Shown piece by piece: positions 34,473 to 44,100 of a stretch of DNA of 64,000 nt. Source of the DNA: an uncultured Microbacterium sp. (GTDB lineage Bacteria > Actinomycetota > Actinomycetes > Actinomycetales > Microbacteriaceae). Where the stretch lies: NCBI RefSeq assembly GCF_937927635.1, contig NZ_CALBRW010000037.1, positions 36,901 to 100,900 of the forward strand, read 5' to 3'. The notes under the pieces are model-generated. The model was not told where the DNA came from, ran no database searches, and saw nothing but the letters and a program-made list of their open reading frames with translations. Position 1 is the stretch's first letter; each line of letters starts with the position of its first letter. A program made the position numbers and the translations under genes.

Positions 34473-34650
34473 GCGCTGCAGTTCATGCCGCGCGCTGCAG
34501 TTCTCGCGCACCCTTCCGCTTCGCGCTGCTGTTCTCAGGCCGCGCGGCGCAGATCTGCGCAGCGTGGGTCGAGGACTGCCGCGTGGGTTGAGAACTGCCG
34601 CGTGGGTTGAGAACTGCCGCGTGGGTCGAGGACTGTCGCGTGGGGTCGAG
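34473..34650. repeat. 19-nt-period repeat array with opposite-facing halves
   Basis: Core GCGCTGCAGTTC at 34473 and 34492 (19 apart) and GCGCTGCTGTTC at 34523. After a central 14-bp palindrome GCGCAGATCTGCGC (34547-34560) come four tandem 19-bp units, type GTGGGTTGAGAACTGCCGC, at 34564, 34583, 34602 and 34621, plus a partial at 34640. The second half carries the inverted core (GARRACTGCCGCG). The two halves can pair. The array lies between the convergent PHP and DEAD helicase genes, whose 3' ends it probably serves. Confidence 0.88.
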
Positions 34651-34734
34651 GGCCGCCGCGCGGTCGGCGACACCCGGCCGAGCACGCAGAAGCCGCGCGA
34701 CACCGAAAGGTCGCGCGGCTTCTTCGTAGGAGCG

Positions 34735-36249
34735 TCAGGCGCCGGTCGGGGCGGCGCCGCCGGAGCGGCGGCGACGGCGACGGCGCTGCGGGGCGGACTT
34801 GCCGTCGCGGTGCTCGCGGGTGGCGTCGCCGTCGTGCGTGCCGGCGCCCTCGGCGTCGCGCTCGGCAGGCGCCCCGGCCGAGGCGGGAGCGGATGCCGGC
34901 TGCTCGGCGCCCTCGACGAACGTCGCGCCGACCTTCTCCCCGCCCGAGCTGCGATGGCGACGGCGGCGACGACGGGTCGTGCCCTCGTCGACGCCCTCGG
35001 CTGCGGCATCCGCGGCCTTCTGCGGCTCACGGCGGCGACGCTCGGGCTTCTCGGCCTTGGGCGCCGTGCGCAGGCGGCCCTTCGTGCCCTCCGGGATGTC
35101 CAGGTCGGTGTACAGGTGCGGGCTCGAGGAGTAGGTCTCGACGGGCTCGGGCTGGCCGAAGTCCAGGGCGCGGTTGATCAGGGCCCACTTGTGCAGGTCC
35201 TCCCAGTCGACGAACGTCACGGCGATGCCGGTCTTGCCGGCGCGACCGGTGCGGCCCACGCGGTGCAGGTACGTCTTGTCGTCATCGGGGATGGTGTGGT
35301 TGATCACGTGCGTGACGTCGTCCACGTCGATACCGCGCGCGGCGACGTCGGTGGCCACCAGTACGTCGCGCTTGCCGGACTTGAACGCGGCCATCGAGCG
35401 CTCGCGCTGCTCCTGACCCATGTCGCCGTGCACACCGCCGACGTTGAAGCCGCGGTCGCCGAGCTCGTCCACGAGCTTCTGCGCGGCGCGCTTGGTGCGG
35501 GTGAAGATGACCGTCTTGCCGCGGCCCTCGGCCTGCAGGATGCGGGCGATGACCTCGTCCTTGTCCAGCGAGTGCGCGCGGTACACGACGTGCTTGATGT
35601 TGGTCTGCAGACGGCCCTCATCGGGCTCGCTGGCCCGGATGTGGATCGGGTTGTTCATGAACCGACGGGCCAGCGCCACGATCGGCCCGGGCATGGTGGC
35701 CGAGAACAGCTGCGTGTGGCGCACGGCCGGCACCTTCGAGAAGATCTTCTCGATGTCGGCCAGGAAGCCCAGGTCCAGCATCTTGTCGGCCTCGTCCAGC
35801 ACGACCTCGGTCGCGTGCGACAGGTCCAGCAGACGCTGGTTCGCCAGGTCGATCAGGCGGCCCGGCGTGCCGACGACGATCTGCGCGCCGGCCTTCAGCT
35901 GCTCGATCTGGCCCTCGTACGCCTTGCCGCCGTAGATGGCGACGACGCTCGTGGGCCGGTTGGAGGCCAGCATGTCGATGTCCTCGAACACCTGCACGGC
36001 CAGCTCGCGGGTCGGCACGACCACGAGAGCCTTGACGCCGGGCTCCGGGTTCTGACCCAGGCGCTGCACCAGCGGAATGCCGAAGCCGAAGGTCTTGCCG
36101 GTGCCGGTCTTGGCCTGGCCGATGATGTCCTGACCGGGCAGTCCCAGCGGAATGGTCTGCTCCTGGATGGGGAACGCGTCGACGATGCCCTTCGCGGCCA
36201 GCGCGTCGAGGATGTCCTGATCGGTTCCGAGATCAGCGAATGAAGTCAC
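34735..36249 (-). CDS. DEAD-box RNA helicase, RhlE type
   Basis: 504 residues. Helicase motifs: Q motif FPIQEQTIP, motif I AKTGTGKT, PTRELAVQV, DEAD in VLDEADKMLDLG, SAT, DVAARGIDVDDVTHVINH and HRVGRTGRAG. The C-terminus (from about residue 380) is Arg/Glu/Ala rich, ending GKSAPQRRRRRRRSGG. It is the counterpart of mycobacterial RhlE (Rv3211), which also lies beside the ferritin-like gene. Function is RNA unwinding in ribosome biogenesis or decay. ATG 36249. A TAGTGT box near 36370 gives a leader of about 110 nt, consistent with cold-responsive helicases. Confidence 0.95.
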   Translation of the reverse strand: MTSFADLGTDQDILDALAAKGIVDAFPIQEQTIPLGLPGQDIIGQAKTGTGKTFGFGIPLVQRLGQNPEPGVKALVVVPTRELAVQVFEDIDMLASNRPTSVVAIYGGKAYEGQIEQLKAGAQIVVGTPGRLIDLANQRLLDLSHATEVVLDEADKMLDLGFLADIEKIFSKVPAVRHTQLFSATMPGPIVALARRFMNNPIHIRASEPDEGRLQTNIKHVVYRAHSLDKDEVIARILQAEGRGKTVIFTRTKRAAQKLVDELGDRGFNVGGVHGDMGQEQRERSMAAFKSGKRDVLVATDVAARGIDVDDVTHVINHTIPDDDKTYLHRVGRTGRAGKTGIAVTFVDWEDLHKWALINRALDFGQPEPVETYSSSPHLYTDLDIPEGTKGRLRTAPKAEKPERRRREPQKAADAAAEGVDEGTTRRRRRRHRSSGGEKVGATFVEGAEQPASAPASAGAPAERDAEGAGTHDGDATREHRDGKSAPQRRRRRRRSGGAAPTGA

Positions 36250-36367
36250 AGTTGTCGTCTGCCTGTCCGGCGCGCGCCCGGCTGCGTGCCAGCGGCGCCT
36301 CGTAACGGATCCACGCCGTCACATGTGCCACAGGCGCGGGGTCCTGCTCCAACGGCAGGACACTGCA

Positions 36368-36373
36368 ACACTA
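36368..36373 (-). promoter_or_regulatory. -10 box of the second DEAD helicase
   Basis: TAGTGT on the minus strand, about 119 nt before the ATG at 36249. The long leader contrasts with the leaderless divergent gene. Confidence 0.35.
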
Positions 36374-36409
36374 CCCGACGCCCGGCGTGTCGCCAGAGAG
36401 CACGGCCGG

Positions 36410-36415
36410 TAGTCT
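36410..36415 (+). promoter_or_regulatory. -10 box for leaderless ferritin-like gene
   Basis: TAGTCT, 6 nt before the GTG at 36422. Confidence 0.5.
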
Positions 36416-36421
36416 GGGCGG

Positions 36422-37132
36422 GTGGTCAATTGGTTCTGGAAGCGCAAGCCGCAGCGGCGCACGCTGAAGCTGCGCAGCCGCGGGGAGGCGAGCGACGCGC
36501 AGCGGATAGATTTCGCCGAGCTCGCTCCCGAGCTGAACCGGTTCCTCGGGCAGGCCGCCTACCTGCAGCTGGGCTACTTCGAGACGCTCAGCCGTGGCAT
36601 CCGCGGGACGCAGTCGCTGGCACGCAAGGAGGCGCTCTCGCGCGCTGCCGGCGCCGCGCTGGACAAGCACCGCGAGATCGTGCAGGTCATCGCCGATCAG
36701 GGCGAGGACCCCACCGAGGTCATGCTGCCGTTCCGCGAGAACCTCGACGCGTTCCGCCGTAAGACCATCGGCGAGCGGCAGGAGGAGACACTGCTGGCGG
36801 TGCACCTGACCGCCGGGATGCTGGACGACTTCTACCTGGCCCTGGCCTCGAGCTACGGCCGCACGGGGGAGCGGGTCGCGGAGATCCTGCGGCAGCCGGA
36901 TGCCGGCGACGAGATCGTCACGATCATCCTGGAGACCATCGAGAGCGATCACGAGTGGCGCTCGCTGCTTTCGATGTGGGGGCGTCGCCTGGTGGGCGAC
37001 ACCCTGCTGGTGTGCCGCGACGCGTTGCGCCCGGACCGCCTGGAGGAGGATGACAAGCGCATCGAGCCGGTCTACACCGAGCTCATGGGCGCGCACGCGC
37101 GCCGGATGGACGCCATGGGGCTGGCCTCGTAG
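36422..37132 (+). CDS. Ferritin-like fold protein (MiaE-like)
   Basis: 236 residues, almost all alpha-helical. A ferritin-like four-helix bundle is suggested by spaced Glu and His residues: GYFETLSRG, LDKHREIVQVIADQGED, LDDFYLALAS and ETIESDHEWRSLL. Actinobacterial proteins of this family sit next to rhlE and are annotated as ferritin-like or tRNA 2-methylthio-N6-isopentenyl-adenosine hydroxylase-like; enzymatic activity is unproven. A short basic N-terminus (VVNWFWKRKPQRRTLKLRSR) precedes the bundle. A 19-nt-period array follows 30 bases after the stop. Confidence 0.85.
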   Translation: MVNWFWKRKPQRRTLKLRSRGEASDAQRIDFAELAPELNRFLGQAAYLQLGYFETLSRGIRGTQSLARKEALSRAAGAALDKHREIVQVIADQGEDPTEVMLPFRENLDAFRRKTIGERQEETLLAVHLTAGMLDDFYLALASSYGRTGERVAEILRQPDAGDEIVTIILETIESDHEWRSLLSMWGRRLVGDTLLVCRDALRPDRLEEDDKRIEPVYTELMGAHARRMDAMGLAS

Positions 37133-37161
37133 CATCCGCTCTGTCGGCACCGCCTTGCCGG

Positions 37162-37244
37162 GTACGGATGTCGGCGCGAAGTACGGATGTCGGCGGATTC
37201 TGGCCATCCGGACCGACATCCGTGAAACGGACCGACATCTGTAC
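37162..37244. repeat. 2+2 palindromic array, third core type
   Basis: GTACGGATGTCGGC at 37162-37175 and 37181-37194 (19-nt period), then inverted CCGACATCCGT at 37213-37223 and CCGACATCTGT at 37232-37242 (19-nt period). It has the same two-direct, two-inverted layout as the 82-nt arrays with yet another core. It lies between convergent genes, 30 nt after the ferritin-like stop. Confidence 0.87.
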
Positions 37245-37289
37245 CAAGTCGGCGGGCGGGACCGAGCGGATGCCGGGACCAGCGGGGCG

Positions 37290-37577
37290 TCAGATCCCGA
37301 GCGCCTGCCTGGCCGCGGCGTCGTGCCGCGCGCGCAGGATGCTGATCGCGAAGGTCGCGCCGGCGGCGATGACGAGCCCGCCGCCGATGCTCGCCGGCCA
37401 CAGTGCGGGACTGCTCTCGGCGACGCCCGACCACTGCATGATCGTATAGATCGCCGCAGCGGCCGCCGTGGTGATGGCAGGCGTGACCGCGACTCCCCGC
37501 AGGTCGCGGCGCGGCATCAGGTAGTGCAGGCCGATGCCCAGGGAGCAGGCGGCGATCAGCGCCAGCAGGATGTACAT
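37290..37577 (-). CDS. Small membrane protein downstream of DUF3107
   Basis: 95 residues with three hydrophobic segments (about 1-18, 31-48 and 63-82) and a cytoplasmic RARHDAAARQALGI tail. The ATG is one base after the DUF3107 stop, so it is the second gene of that operon. No family recognised. Confidence 0.8.
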   Translation of the reverse strand: MYILLALIAACSLGIGLHYLMPRRDLRGVAVTPAITTAAAAAIYTIMQWSGVAESSPALWPASIGGGLVIAAGATFAISILRARHDAAARQALGI

Positions 37578-37578
37578 G

Positions 37579-37803
37579 TCAGGCGACGAAGCCGACCCGG
37601 CGGGACTCCTCGGTGCCCAGCTCGATGTAGGCGAGGTTCGCGGTGGGGACGATGTAGGAGCTGCCCTTGGAATCGGTGAAGCTCAGGTGACTGGCGTTCT
37701 GCTCGAGGGCGCCGGCGACCTGCGAGCGAATCTCGTCGGCGCTGGTGCTGGTCTCGAAGCTCAACTCACGACCGGTGTTGACGATGCCGATGCGGATTTC
37801 CAC
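37579..37803 (-). CDS. DUF3107 family protein
   Basis: 74 residues: MEIRIGIVNTGRELSFETST then an acidic middle and the end SSYIVPTANLAYIELGTEES. This is the conserved actinobacterial DUF3107 family (Rv3208A/TB9.4 in M. tuberculosis), a small beta-rich cytosolic protein of unknown function; in mycobacteria it also lies near adnA and rhlE. GTG start with a good ribosome site (GAGGAG). Confidence 0.93.
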   Translation of the reverse strand: MEIRIGIVNTGRELSFETSTSADEIRSQVAGALEQNASHLSFTDSKGSSYIVPTANLAYIELGTEESRRVGFVA

Positions 37804-37930
37804 GCGATCTCCTCAGATGTCTGCGAACATGCTCGACTCTACCTGCTGGCCCGGACGCCGAGCCGGGCCGCGGTGCGGATTTCGCCGTGGGCGCACACGG
37901 CGGTGGCAGGTCGGCGTCGGTGGTGGCCGA

Positions 37931-37936
37931 TACCGT
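37931..37936 (+). promoter_or_regulatory. -10 box for leaderless adnA
   Basis: TACCGT, 7 nt before the ATG at 37944. Confidence 0.45.
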
Positions 37937-37943
37937 GGTGAGC

Positions 37944-40900
37944 ATGACTTCCGATGCCGCTCAGCTCACGGTCGTGCGCGCCGCTCCTGCCGCATCCGCA
38001 GTGGTGATCGGCGCGCCCGGCACGGGCAAGACGACGGCGCTCGCCGACCGCGTCGTGCACCTGCTGCACAGCGGCATGAAGCCCGAGGAGCTGCTGGTGC
38101 TCACCCCCAGCAGACAGGCCGCCACCGCGCTGCGTGATCGCCTGGGCGTGCGCGTCACGCAGGCGACGCCGGGACCGCTGGTGCGGTCGCTGGCCTCGTT
38201 CGCCTTCCAGCTCGTGCGCGGCGTGACCGTGCAGCAGGGGCTGGAGCCGCCCGCGCTGCTGACCGGCGCCGACCAGGACCGCATCTTCGCCGATCTGCTG
38301 GCGGGCGACGCCGAGGACGGCGTGCGGCAGTGGCCGGAGACGCTCAGCCCATCGGTGCGGGCATCGAAGGGGTTCCGCTCCGAGCTGCGCGCGTTCCTGG
38401 CCGAGACCACAGAGCTGGGAGTGGCTCCGGGCGAGCTGGAGCACTCCGGGCGCGAGGTCTGGCAGGCTGCGGCGGACTTCCTCGACGAGTACCGGGAGGT
38501 GATGGGCGGCATGCGCGTGGCGCACCGCGACATCCCCGAGCTGCTGAGCGAGGCCACCGGCATCCTCGCCACGGCCGATGCGGCCTCGCTCGGCCCGCTG
38601 GCGTCGTTGCGCACGGTGCTGATCGACGATGCGCAGGAGCTCACCAGGGGAGGGGTGCGCCTGGTGCGGGCGCTGCGCGAGCGCGGCGTGGCCGTGCTGG
38701 CCTTCGGCGACCCCGACATCTCCTCCGGCGCGTTCCGCGGCGCCAGCCCGCAGCTGTTCGCCGACCTCGCGCAGGTGCTCGGCGAGGTGCTGGTGCTGGA
38801 TGCCGCGCACCGGCAGACTCCCGTGCTGACCTCCCTCACCCGCACGGTCACGCAGGCCATCGGCGCCGCCGGTCGCGTGGACCATCGCCGTGCCCCGGAC
38901 GATGTCGAGGGGAACGGCGTGCGCACGCTGATCGCGCCGTCGCCGCACGAGGAGATCGACCGCATCGCCGCGACGCTGCGGGAATGGCACCTGGCCGACG
39001 GCGTCGCCTGGAGCGACATGGCGGTGATCGCGCACGACACCCGACAGATCGTCACGCTGGAGGCCGAGCTGGCCGCCCGCGAGGTGCCCACGCGCGCCGC
39101 CGGAGTGCCGCGCCCGCTGGGCAGCGAGAGCACCGTGCGCGCGATCGTCGAGATCGTGCGTCTCGGGCTGACGGATGCCGAAGACCGATCTGCGGAGATG
39201 CTGGCCGAGGCGCTGGTCTCGCCGTTCGGGGGACTGGATGCCGTGGGCCTGCGCCGCCTGCGAGCGCGGCTGCGGCATGTGGAGCTGTCCGACGGCGGCT
39301 CGACGCCGGCCCGGGAGCTGCTGCGCGAGGCCCTGGCGCATCCGCACATGTTCGATCGCGTCGACGCCCCCGAGGCGCGGGTGGCGGCGAGGTTCGCCGA
39401 GACCCTTTCGCAGCTTAACGTGGCGGGCGAGGCCGGCGAGACCATCCACGAGCTGCTGTGGCGCGTCTGGGATCGGGCCCGCTCGATGGGCGGCGTGGCA
39501 CTGCAGACCGCGTGGCGGGCCGCCGCAGATCTGCCCGGCGGCGCCGAGGTGTCCCGGTCGCTGGACGCGCTGGTGGCGCTGTTCGCAGCGGCCAAGCGCT
39601 TCGTGGAGCGCTCGCCGCAGGAGAAGCCCGCGCTGTTCATCCGTGACATCCTCGACAGCGAGGTGCCCGAGGACTCACTGTCCACGCCCGAGCGTCCGGG
39701 GCTGGTCACGCTCATGACGCCCGCCACCGCACTGGGGGCGGAGTTCGAGGCCGTCGTGGTGGCCGGCGTGCAGGACGGGGTCTGGCCCAACGTGCGCCTG
39801 CGCGGCGGGATGCTGGAGACGTGGCGGCTCGGCGAGTGGCTGACCTCCGTGCGCACCGGATCCCCCGAGATCGTGCCGGGCGTGCTGGATCGCCGGCGCA
39901 GCGCCCTGCACGATGAGCTGCGGCTGTTCGTGCGTGCGATCTCGCGGGCCCGCTCGCGCCTGGTGGTCTCGGCCGTCGATGACGACGACATGTCGCCGAG
40001 CCCGTTCTTCTCGTTCCTGCCTGCGCCGCCGCCCGTGGAGGCCGACGACCAGCGCTTCGCGCATCCCATCACGCTGCGCGGGCTGGTCTCGCGGCACCGG
40101 CGCACGCTGACCACGGCGTCCGATCCCGCTGAGCTGGCGGCCGCGGCCGGACAGCTGCGTCTGCTGGCCGAGGCGGGCGTCCCGGGTGCATCGCCCGACG
40201 ACTGGTACGGCGTGGCTCCGGCATCCAGCACCGCCCCGCTGCGCGATCTCGCGGCGGGTCCGGTGAAGGTCTCTCCGTCGCGGCTGGAGGCTTTCGAGAA
40301 GTGCGGGCTGAACTGGGTCGTCTCCGCGCTGGGCGGCGACACCGTCTCGCCGCCGTCGGCCGGGATCGGCACGATCATCCACGAGGCCATGGAGAAGGTG
40401 CCGGACGGCGACCTCGACGCCATGAACGCCATCGTCGGCGAGCACTGGCCGGAGCTGGACTTCGAGACCGAGTGGGTCGGGCGCAAGGAGCGCCGCCGGG
40501 CCGACCTGTACGTGCAGCGCCTGCACGCGTATCTGCAGGAGACGATCCACGAGGGCGGGCGGGTGCTGGGCGCGGAGACGAAGTTCCGTTTCGCCGTCGA
40601 CCTGGACACAGACGAGGTGGTTCCGATGCCGGATGCCGGAGAGGTGCCGGATGTCGGGAAGGAGACCGCGGATGGGTTCGCCGGCGCCCCGCGCGCCGTG
40701 GTGAGCGGCATCATCGACCGGATCGAGGCGTACCCGACGGGCGGCGGCGAGCACGCCGGCGCGCGCGGGCAGAAGTGGGAGCGGATGGGTGAGGGGGCTG
40801 CCGGTGAGCGCATCGTGGTCGTCGACCTGAAGACAGGCAAGAGCGAGGACAAGCTCACCGAGGAGCACGTGCGCGAGCACGCCCAGCTGGCGGCGTATCA

Positions 40901-41183
40901 GATCGCCGTGCAGCAGGGGCTGATCGAGGGCGCACCGTCCGAGGCGCTCACCGGCGCGCGCCTGGTAGTGGTGTCCAAGACCATCGGCAAGGCCGACTAC
41001 CGGGTGGCGCACCAGCATCCGCTCGACGATGATGCCCGTGCGGCCTTCCTGCATCGTGTCGCAGCGGCGGGCCGCGGCATGGCCGCCAGCAGCTTCACGG
41101 CCCAGGTGGAGGCGCACTGCGCCGACACGCAGTTCCGTGTCACTCCCTGTCACATCCACACCGTCCCGGCGGTGAGCGCGTGA
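37944..41183 (+). CDS. adnA: Helicase-nuclease subunit AdnA
   Basis: 1079 residues, UvrD-like motor plus C-terminal RecB-like nuclease. Walker A is GAPGTGKTTA near residue 25. The Walker B region reads VLIDDAQEL, not the usual DEYQD. The nuclease domain has GTIIHEAMEKV, then GIIDRIEAYPTGG and VVVDLKTGK (PD-(D/E)XK acids and lysine) and QLAAYQIAV. With AdnB it forms the actinobacterial AdnAB complex that resects double-strand breaks, known from mycobacteria (Rv3202c/Rv3201c), where AdnB is the main motor. The weak Walker B here fits that division. It overlaps adnB by four bases (GTGA). Confidence 0.94.
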   Translation: MTSDAAQLTVVRAAPAASAVVIGAPGTGKTTALADRVVHLLHSGMKPEELLVLTPSRQAATALRDRLGVRVTQATPGPLVRSLASFAFQLVRGVTVQQGLEPPALLTGADQDRIFADLLAGDAEDGVRQWPETLSPSVRASKGFRSELRAFLAETTELGVAPGELEHSGREVWQAAADFLDEYREVMGGMRVAHRDIPELLSEATGILATADAASLGPLASLRTVLIDDAQELTRGGVRLVRALRERGVAVLAFGDPDISSGAFRGASPQLFADLAQVLGEVLVLDAAHRQTPVLTSLTRTVTQAIGAAGRVDHRRAPDDVEGNGVRTLIAPSPHEEIDRIAATLREWHLADGVAWSDMAVIAHDTRQIVTLEAELAAREVPTRAAGVPRPLGSESTVRAIVEIVRLGLTDAEDRSAEMLAEALVSPFGGLDAVGLRRLRARLRHVELSDGGSTPARELLREALAHPHMFDRVDAPEARVAARFAETLSQLNVAGEAGETIHELLWRVWDRARSMGGVALQTAWRAAADLPGGAEVSRSLDALVALFAAAKRFVERSPQEKPALFIRDILDSEVPEDSLSTPERPGLVTLMTPATALGAEFEAVVVAGVQDGVWPNVRLRGGMLETWRLGEWLTSVRTGSPEIVPGVLDRRRSALHDELRLFVRAISRARSRLVVSAVDDDDMSPSPFFSFLPAPPPVEADDQRFAHPITLRGLVSRHRRTLTTASDPAELAAAAGQLRLLAEAGVPGASPDDWYGVAPASSTAPLRDLAAGPVKVSPSRLEAFEKCGLNWVVSALGGDTVSPPSAGIGTIIHEAMEKVPDGDLDAMNAIVGEHWPELDFETEWVGRKERRRADLYVQRLHAYLQETIHEGGRVLGAETKFRFAVDLDTDEVVPMPDAGEVPDVGKETADGFAGAPRAVVSGIIDRIEAYPTGGGEHAGARGQKWERMGEGAAGERIVVVDLKTGKSEDKLTEEHVREHAQLAAYQIAVQQGLIEGAPSEALTGARLVVVSKTIGKADYRVAHQHPLDDDARAAFLHRVAAAGRGMAASSFTAQVEAHCADTQFRVTPCHIHTVPAVSA

Positions 41184-44100
41184 ACCCCGTGTCCGTTGAC
41201 TGGCCCGAACCCTCCACGGTCCCCGCCGAGACCATCGCGCTGGCGCTGGGACTGCCGGTGCCCACCGAGGCTCAGCAGCGCGTCATCCAGGCGCCGCCCG
41301 GACCCGCACTGGTCGTCGCCGGCGCCGGCAGCGGCAAGACCGAGACCATGGCCGGCCGCGTGGTGTGGCTGGTCGCCAACCGGCACGTGCGCCCCGACGA
41401 GGTGCTCGGCCTGACGTTCACGCGCAAGGCCGCCGGCGAGCTGGCCGAGCGCATCGGCACGCGGCTGGACGCCATCGACCAGTTCGCCCGCCGCGGCCTG
41501 CTGCCGTATCTGCCCGAGCTGGTCGCCACCGACGCGCTGGGCCGCGTGCATGCCGCCGCCCCCGGTGCGCAGCGCGACACCGTGCGCACGCAGGTGCTGA
41601 ACGAGCTGGCCGAGACATACGGCACCGGCTGGGATCCGCGCACGCCCCGCTCCGCCGAGGACCTGCTCATCCGTCCCCGGGTGTCCACCTACAACGCGTT
41701 CGCCGACGGCATCGTCCGCGAGCACGCCGCCCGCATCGGCCGCGACCCCGAGGCCGCCATGCTCAGCCAGTCCGCGTCGTGGCTGATCGCCCGCGCGGTC
41801 GTGCTGCGTGCCGACCTGCCGGGCCTGGAGGAGATCGACCGGTCGCTCGGCGGCATCATCGATGCCGTGCAGCGGCTGGCCGCCGAAGCGCTGGACCACC
41901 GCGTCGACCTCGACGAGATGGAGCGCATCGCCACCGGGCAAGCGGCTGCCTTCGAGCCGTACCGCGCCAGGACCGACGTCGACACCGCCGCGCTGAACCT
42001 GCTGAGCATGCCGGTGCTGGTGAGCCTGGTGCGCGACTACATCGCCGAGAAGGAGCGTCGCGGCGTGCTGGACTTCGCCGATCAGGTCGGCGGCGCGTTC
42101 GACATCGTCGAGACCGCGCCGGACGTGCGCGCCGAGCTGCGCGAACAGCACCGCGTCGTGCTGCTGGACGAGTACCAGGACACCTCGGTCATCCAGACCC
42201 GGTTCCTGGCCGCGCTGTTCCGCGACAGCGCCGTGATGGCCGTCGGCGACCCGCACCAGTCCATCTACGGCTGGCGAGGCGCCAGCGCCGACAACCTGTA
42301 CGCGTTCAGCCGCGCCTTCGCCGAGACCACGCCGTCGACCACCTACAGCCTGATGACCAGCTGGCGCAACGATCGCCGCATCCTCGACGTCGCCAACCGC
42401 ATCCTCGCCCCGCTGCAGCGCGAGGGTCTCGACGTTCCCGCACTCGAACCGCGCCCCGGCGCGGGGGAAGGTCGCGTGGAAGTGCGCTTCCCCTTCACAG
42501 TCGACGATGAGGCCGAGCAGGTCGCGGAATGGTTCCTGCAGCGCCGCGCCGAGCATACGGATGCCGATCGCGCGCACACCGGCGCCATCCTGTTCCGCTC
42601 CAAGCGGCACATGCAGACCTTCGCCGGCGCGCTTGCGCGCCGCGGCATCCCGCACCGCATCCTGGGCCTGGGAGGACTGCTGTCCACTCCCGAGGTCGTG
42701 GATGTGGTGTCCATGCTGCGCGTCATCCACGATCCGACGGCGGGTTCGGCGCTGATCCGGATGCTGGTGGGCCCGCGCTTCGGGATCGGCATCGCCGACA
42801 TGGCGGCCCTCTACGACCTGGCCACGACCCTCGCCGGGCGCGACGCCGACCTCAGCCCGCTCTCCGACGAGGTGCGCGAGCGGCTGCGCTCGTCGCGCGG
42901 CGCCGACGAGGCGACGTCGATCGTCGACGCCGTGGACTTCCTGCGCAGCGCGCCCGACGACTACCGGCTCATCGCCGCGATCACCCCGGAAGGGCGCCGC
43001 CGGCTGCGGGAGGCCGGTGACATCCTGGAGCGCCTGCGCCGCTCCGCCACCCTGCCGATCCCCGAGCTCATCCGCATGATCGAACTGGAGCTGCGGCTCG
43101 ACATCGAGCTGGCCGTCAACGAGACCCGCGGCCCCGCCCGCGTGGCGGCCACCCAGCTGCGCGCGTTCGCCGACGAGGTGCGCGCGTTCCTGTCCGCGGA
43201 CGACCGCGGCTCCATCGCCGGCCTGCTGGCCTGGCTCGACAAGGCCGAGAGCACCGACGAGCTCATGCCGCGCCCCGAGCCGCCCGAGCCCGGCGTCGTG
43301 CAGCTGCTGACCATCCACGGTTCCAAGGGCCTGGAATGGGATGCCATCTCCGTGGTCCGACTGGTCGAGGAGGAGTTGCCGAGCCGCGTCAGCGACACCG
43401 CCGGCTGGTTCGGCTTCGGCGTCGTGCCATTCGCGCTGCGCGGCGACCGCGACGCGCTGCCGACGTTCCGCTGGGATCCGCAGGCCGAGATGGATGCCGC
43501 GGGCGACGACCCCGCCAAGCGGCACAAGGCCGCGTTGGACGCGCTGGCGGCCGGTGTCACCAAGGCGTTCCCGCACGGCGGCGCCCTCAAGCGCTTCAAG
43601 AACGAGTACCGGGACTACCAGCAGCAGGAGGAGCGCCGGCTGGCCTACGTGGCCGTCACGCGCGCTCGCCGGGACCTGCTGCTGAGCGGTGCGCACTGGG
43701 CGGGGCAGACCAAGCCCCGCAGCGCCAGCCCCTACCTGGACGACGCCATCGACGTGCTGGGCCTCGACCCGATCGGCGCCGTCGACCCCGACGAGAACCC
43801 ATACGACGGGCCGGGCCTGGTGGCATCCTGGCCGTTGGATCCGCTGGGCGGGCGTCGCGAGAAGGTGACCGCGGCAGCCCAGCAGGTGCGCCGGGCGATG
43901 GATGCCGAGGATCCGCCCGCGCCGACGCTGCGCCTGCAGCGGCTGCTGGTCGAGCGCGCCGAGCGTCTGCAGGGCAGCGGGGGAGAGGCTCCCACACGCG
44001 TGCCGGCCTCGCGGTTCAAGGACTGGGTCACCGACTACCGCGGCACGCTGCGCGATCTGGGCCGCCCCATGCCCGAGCGCCCGTACACGCAGACACGCAT

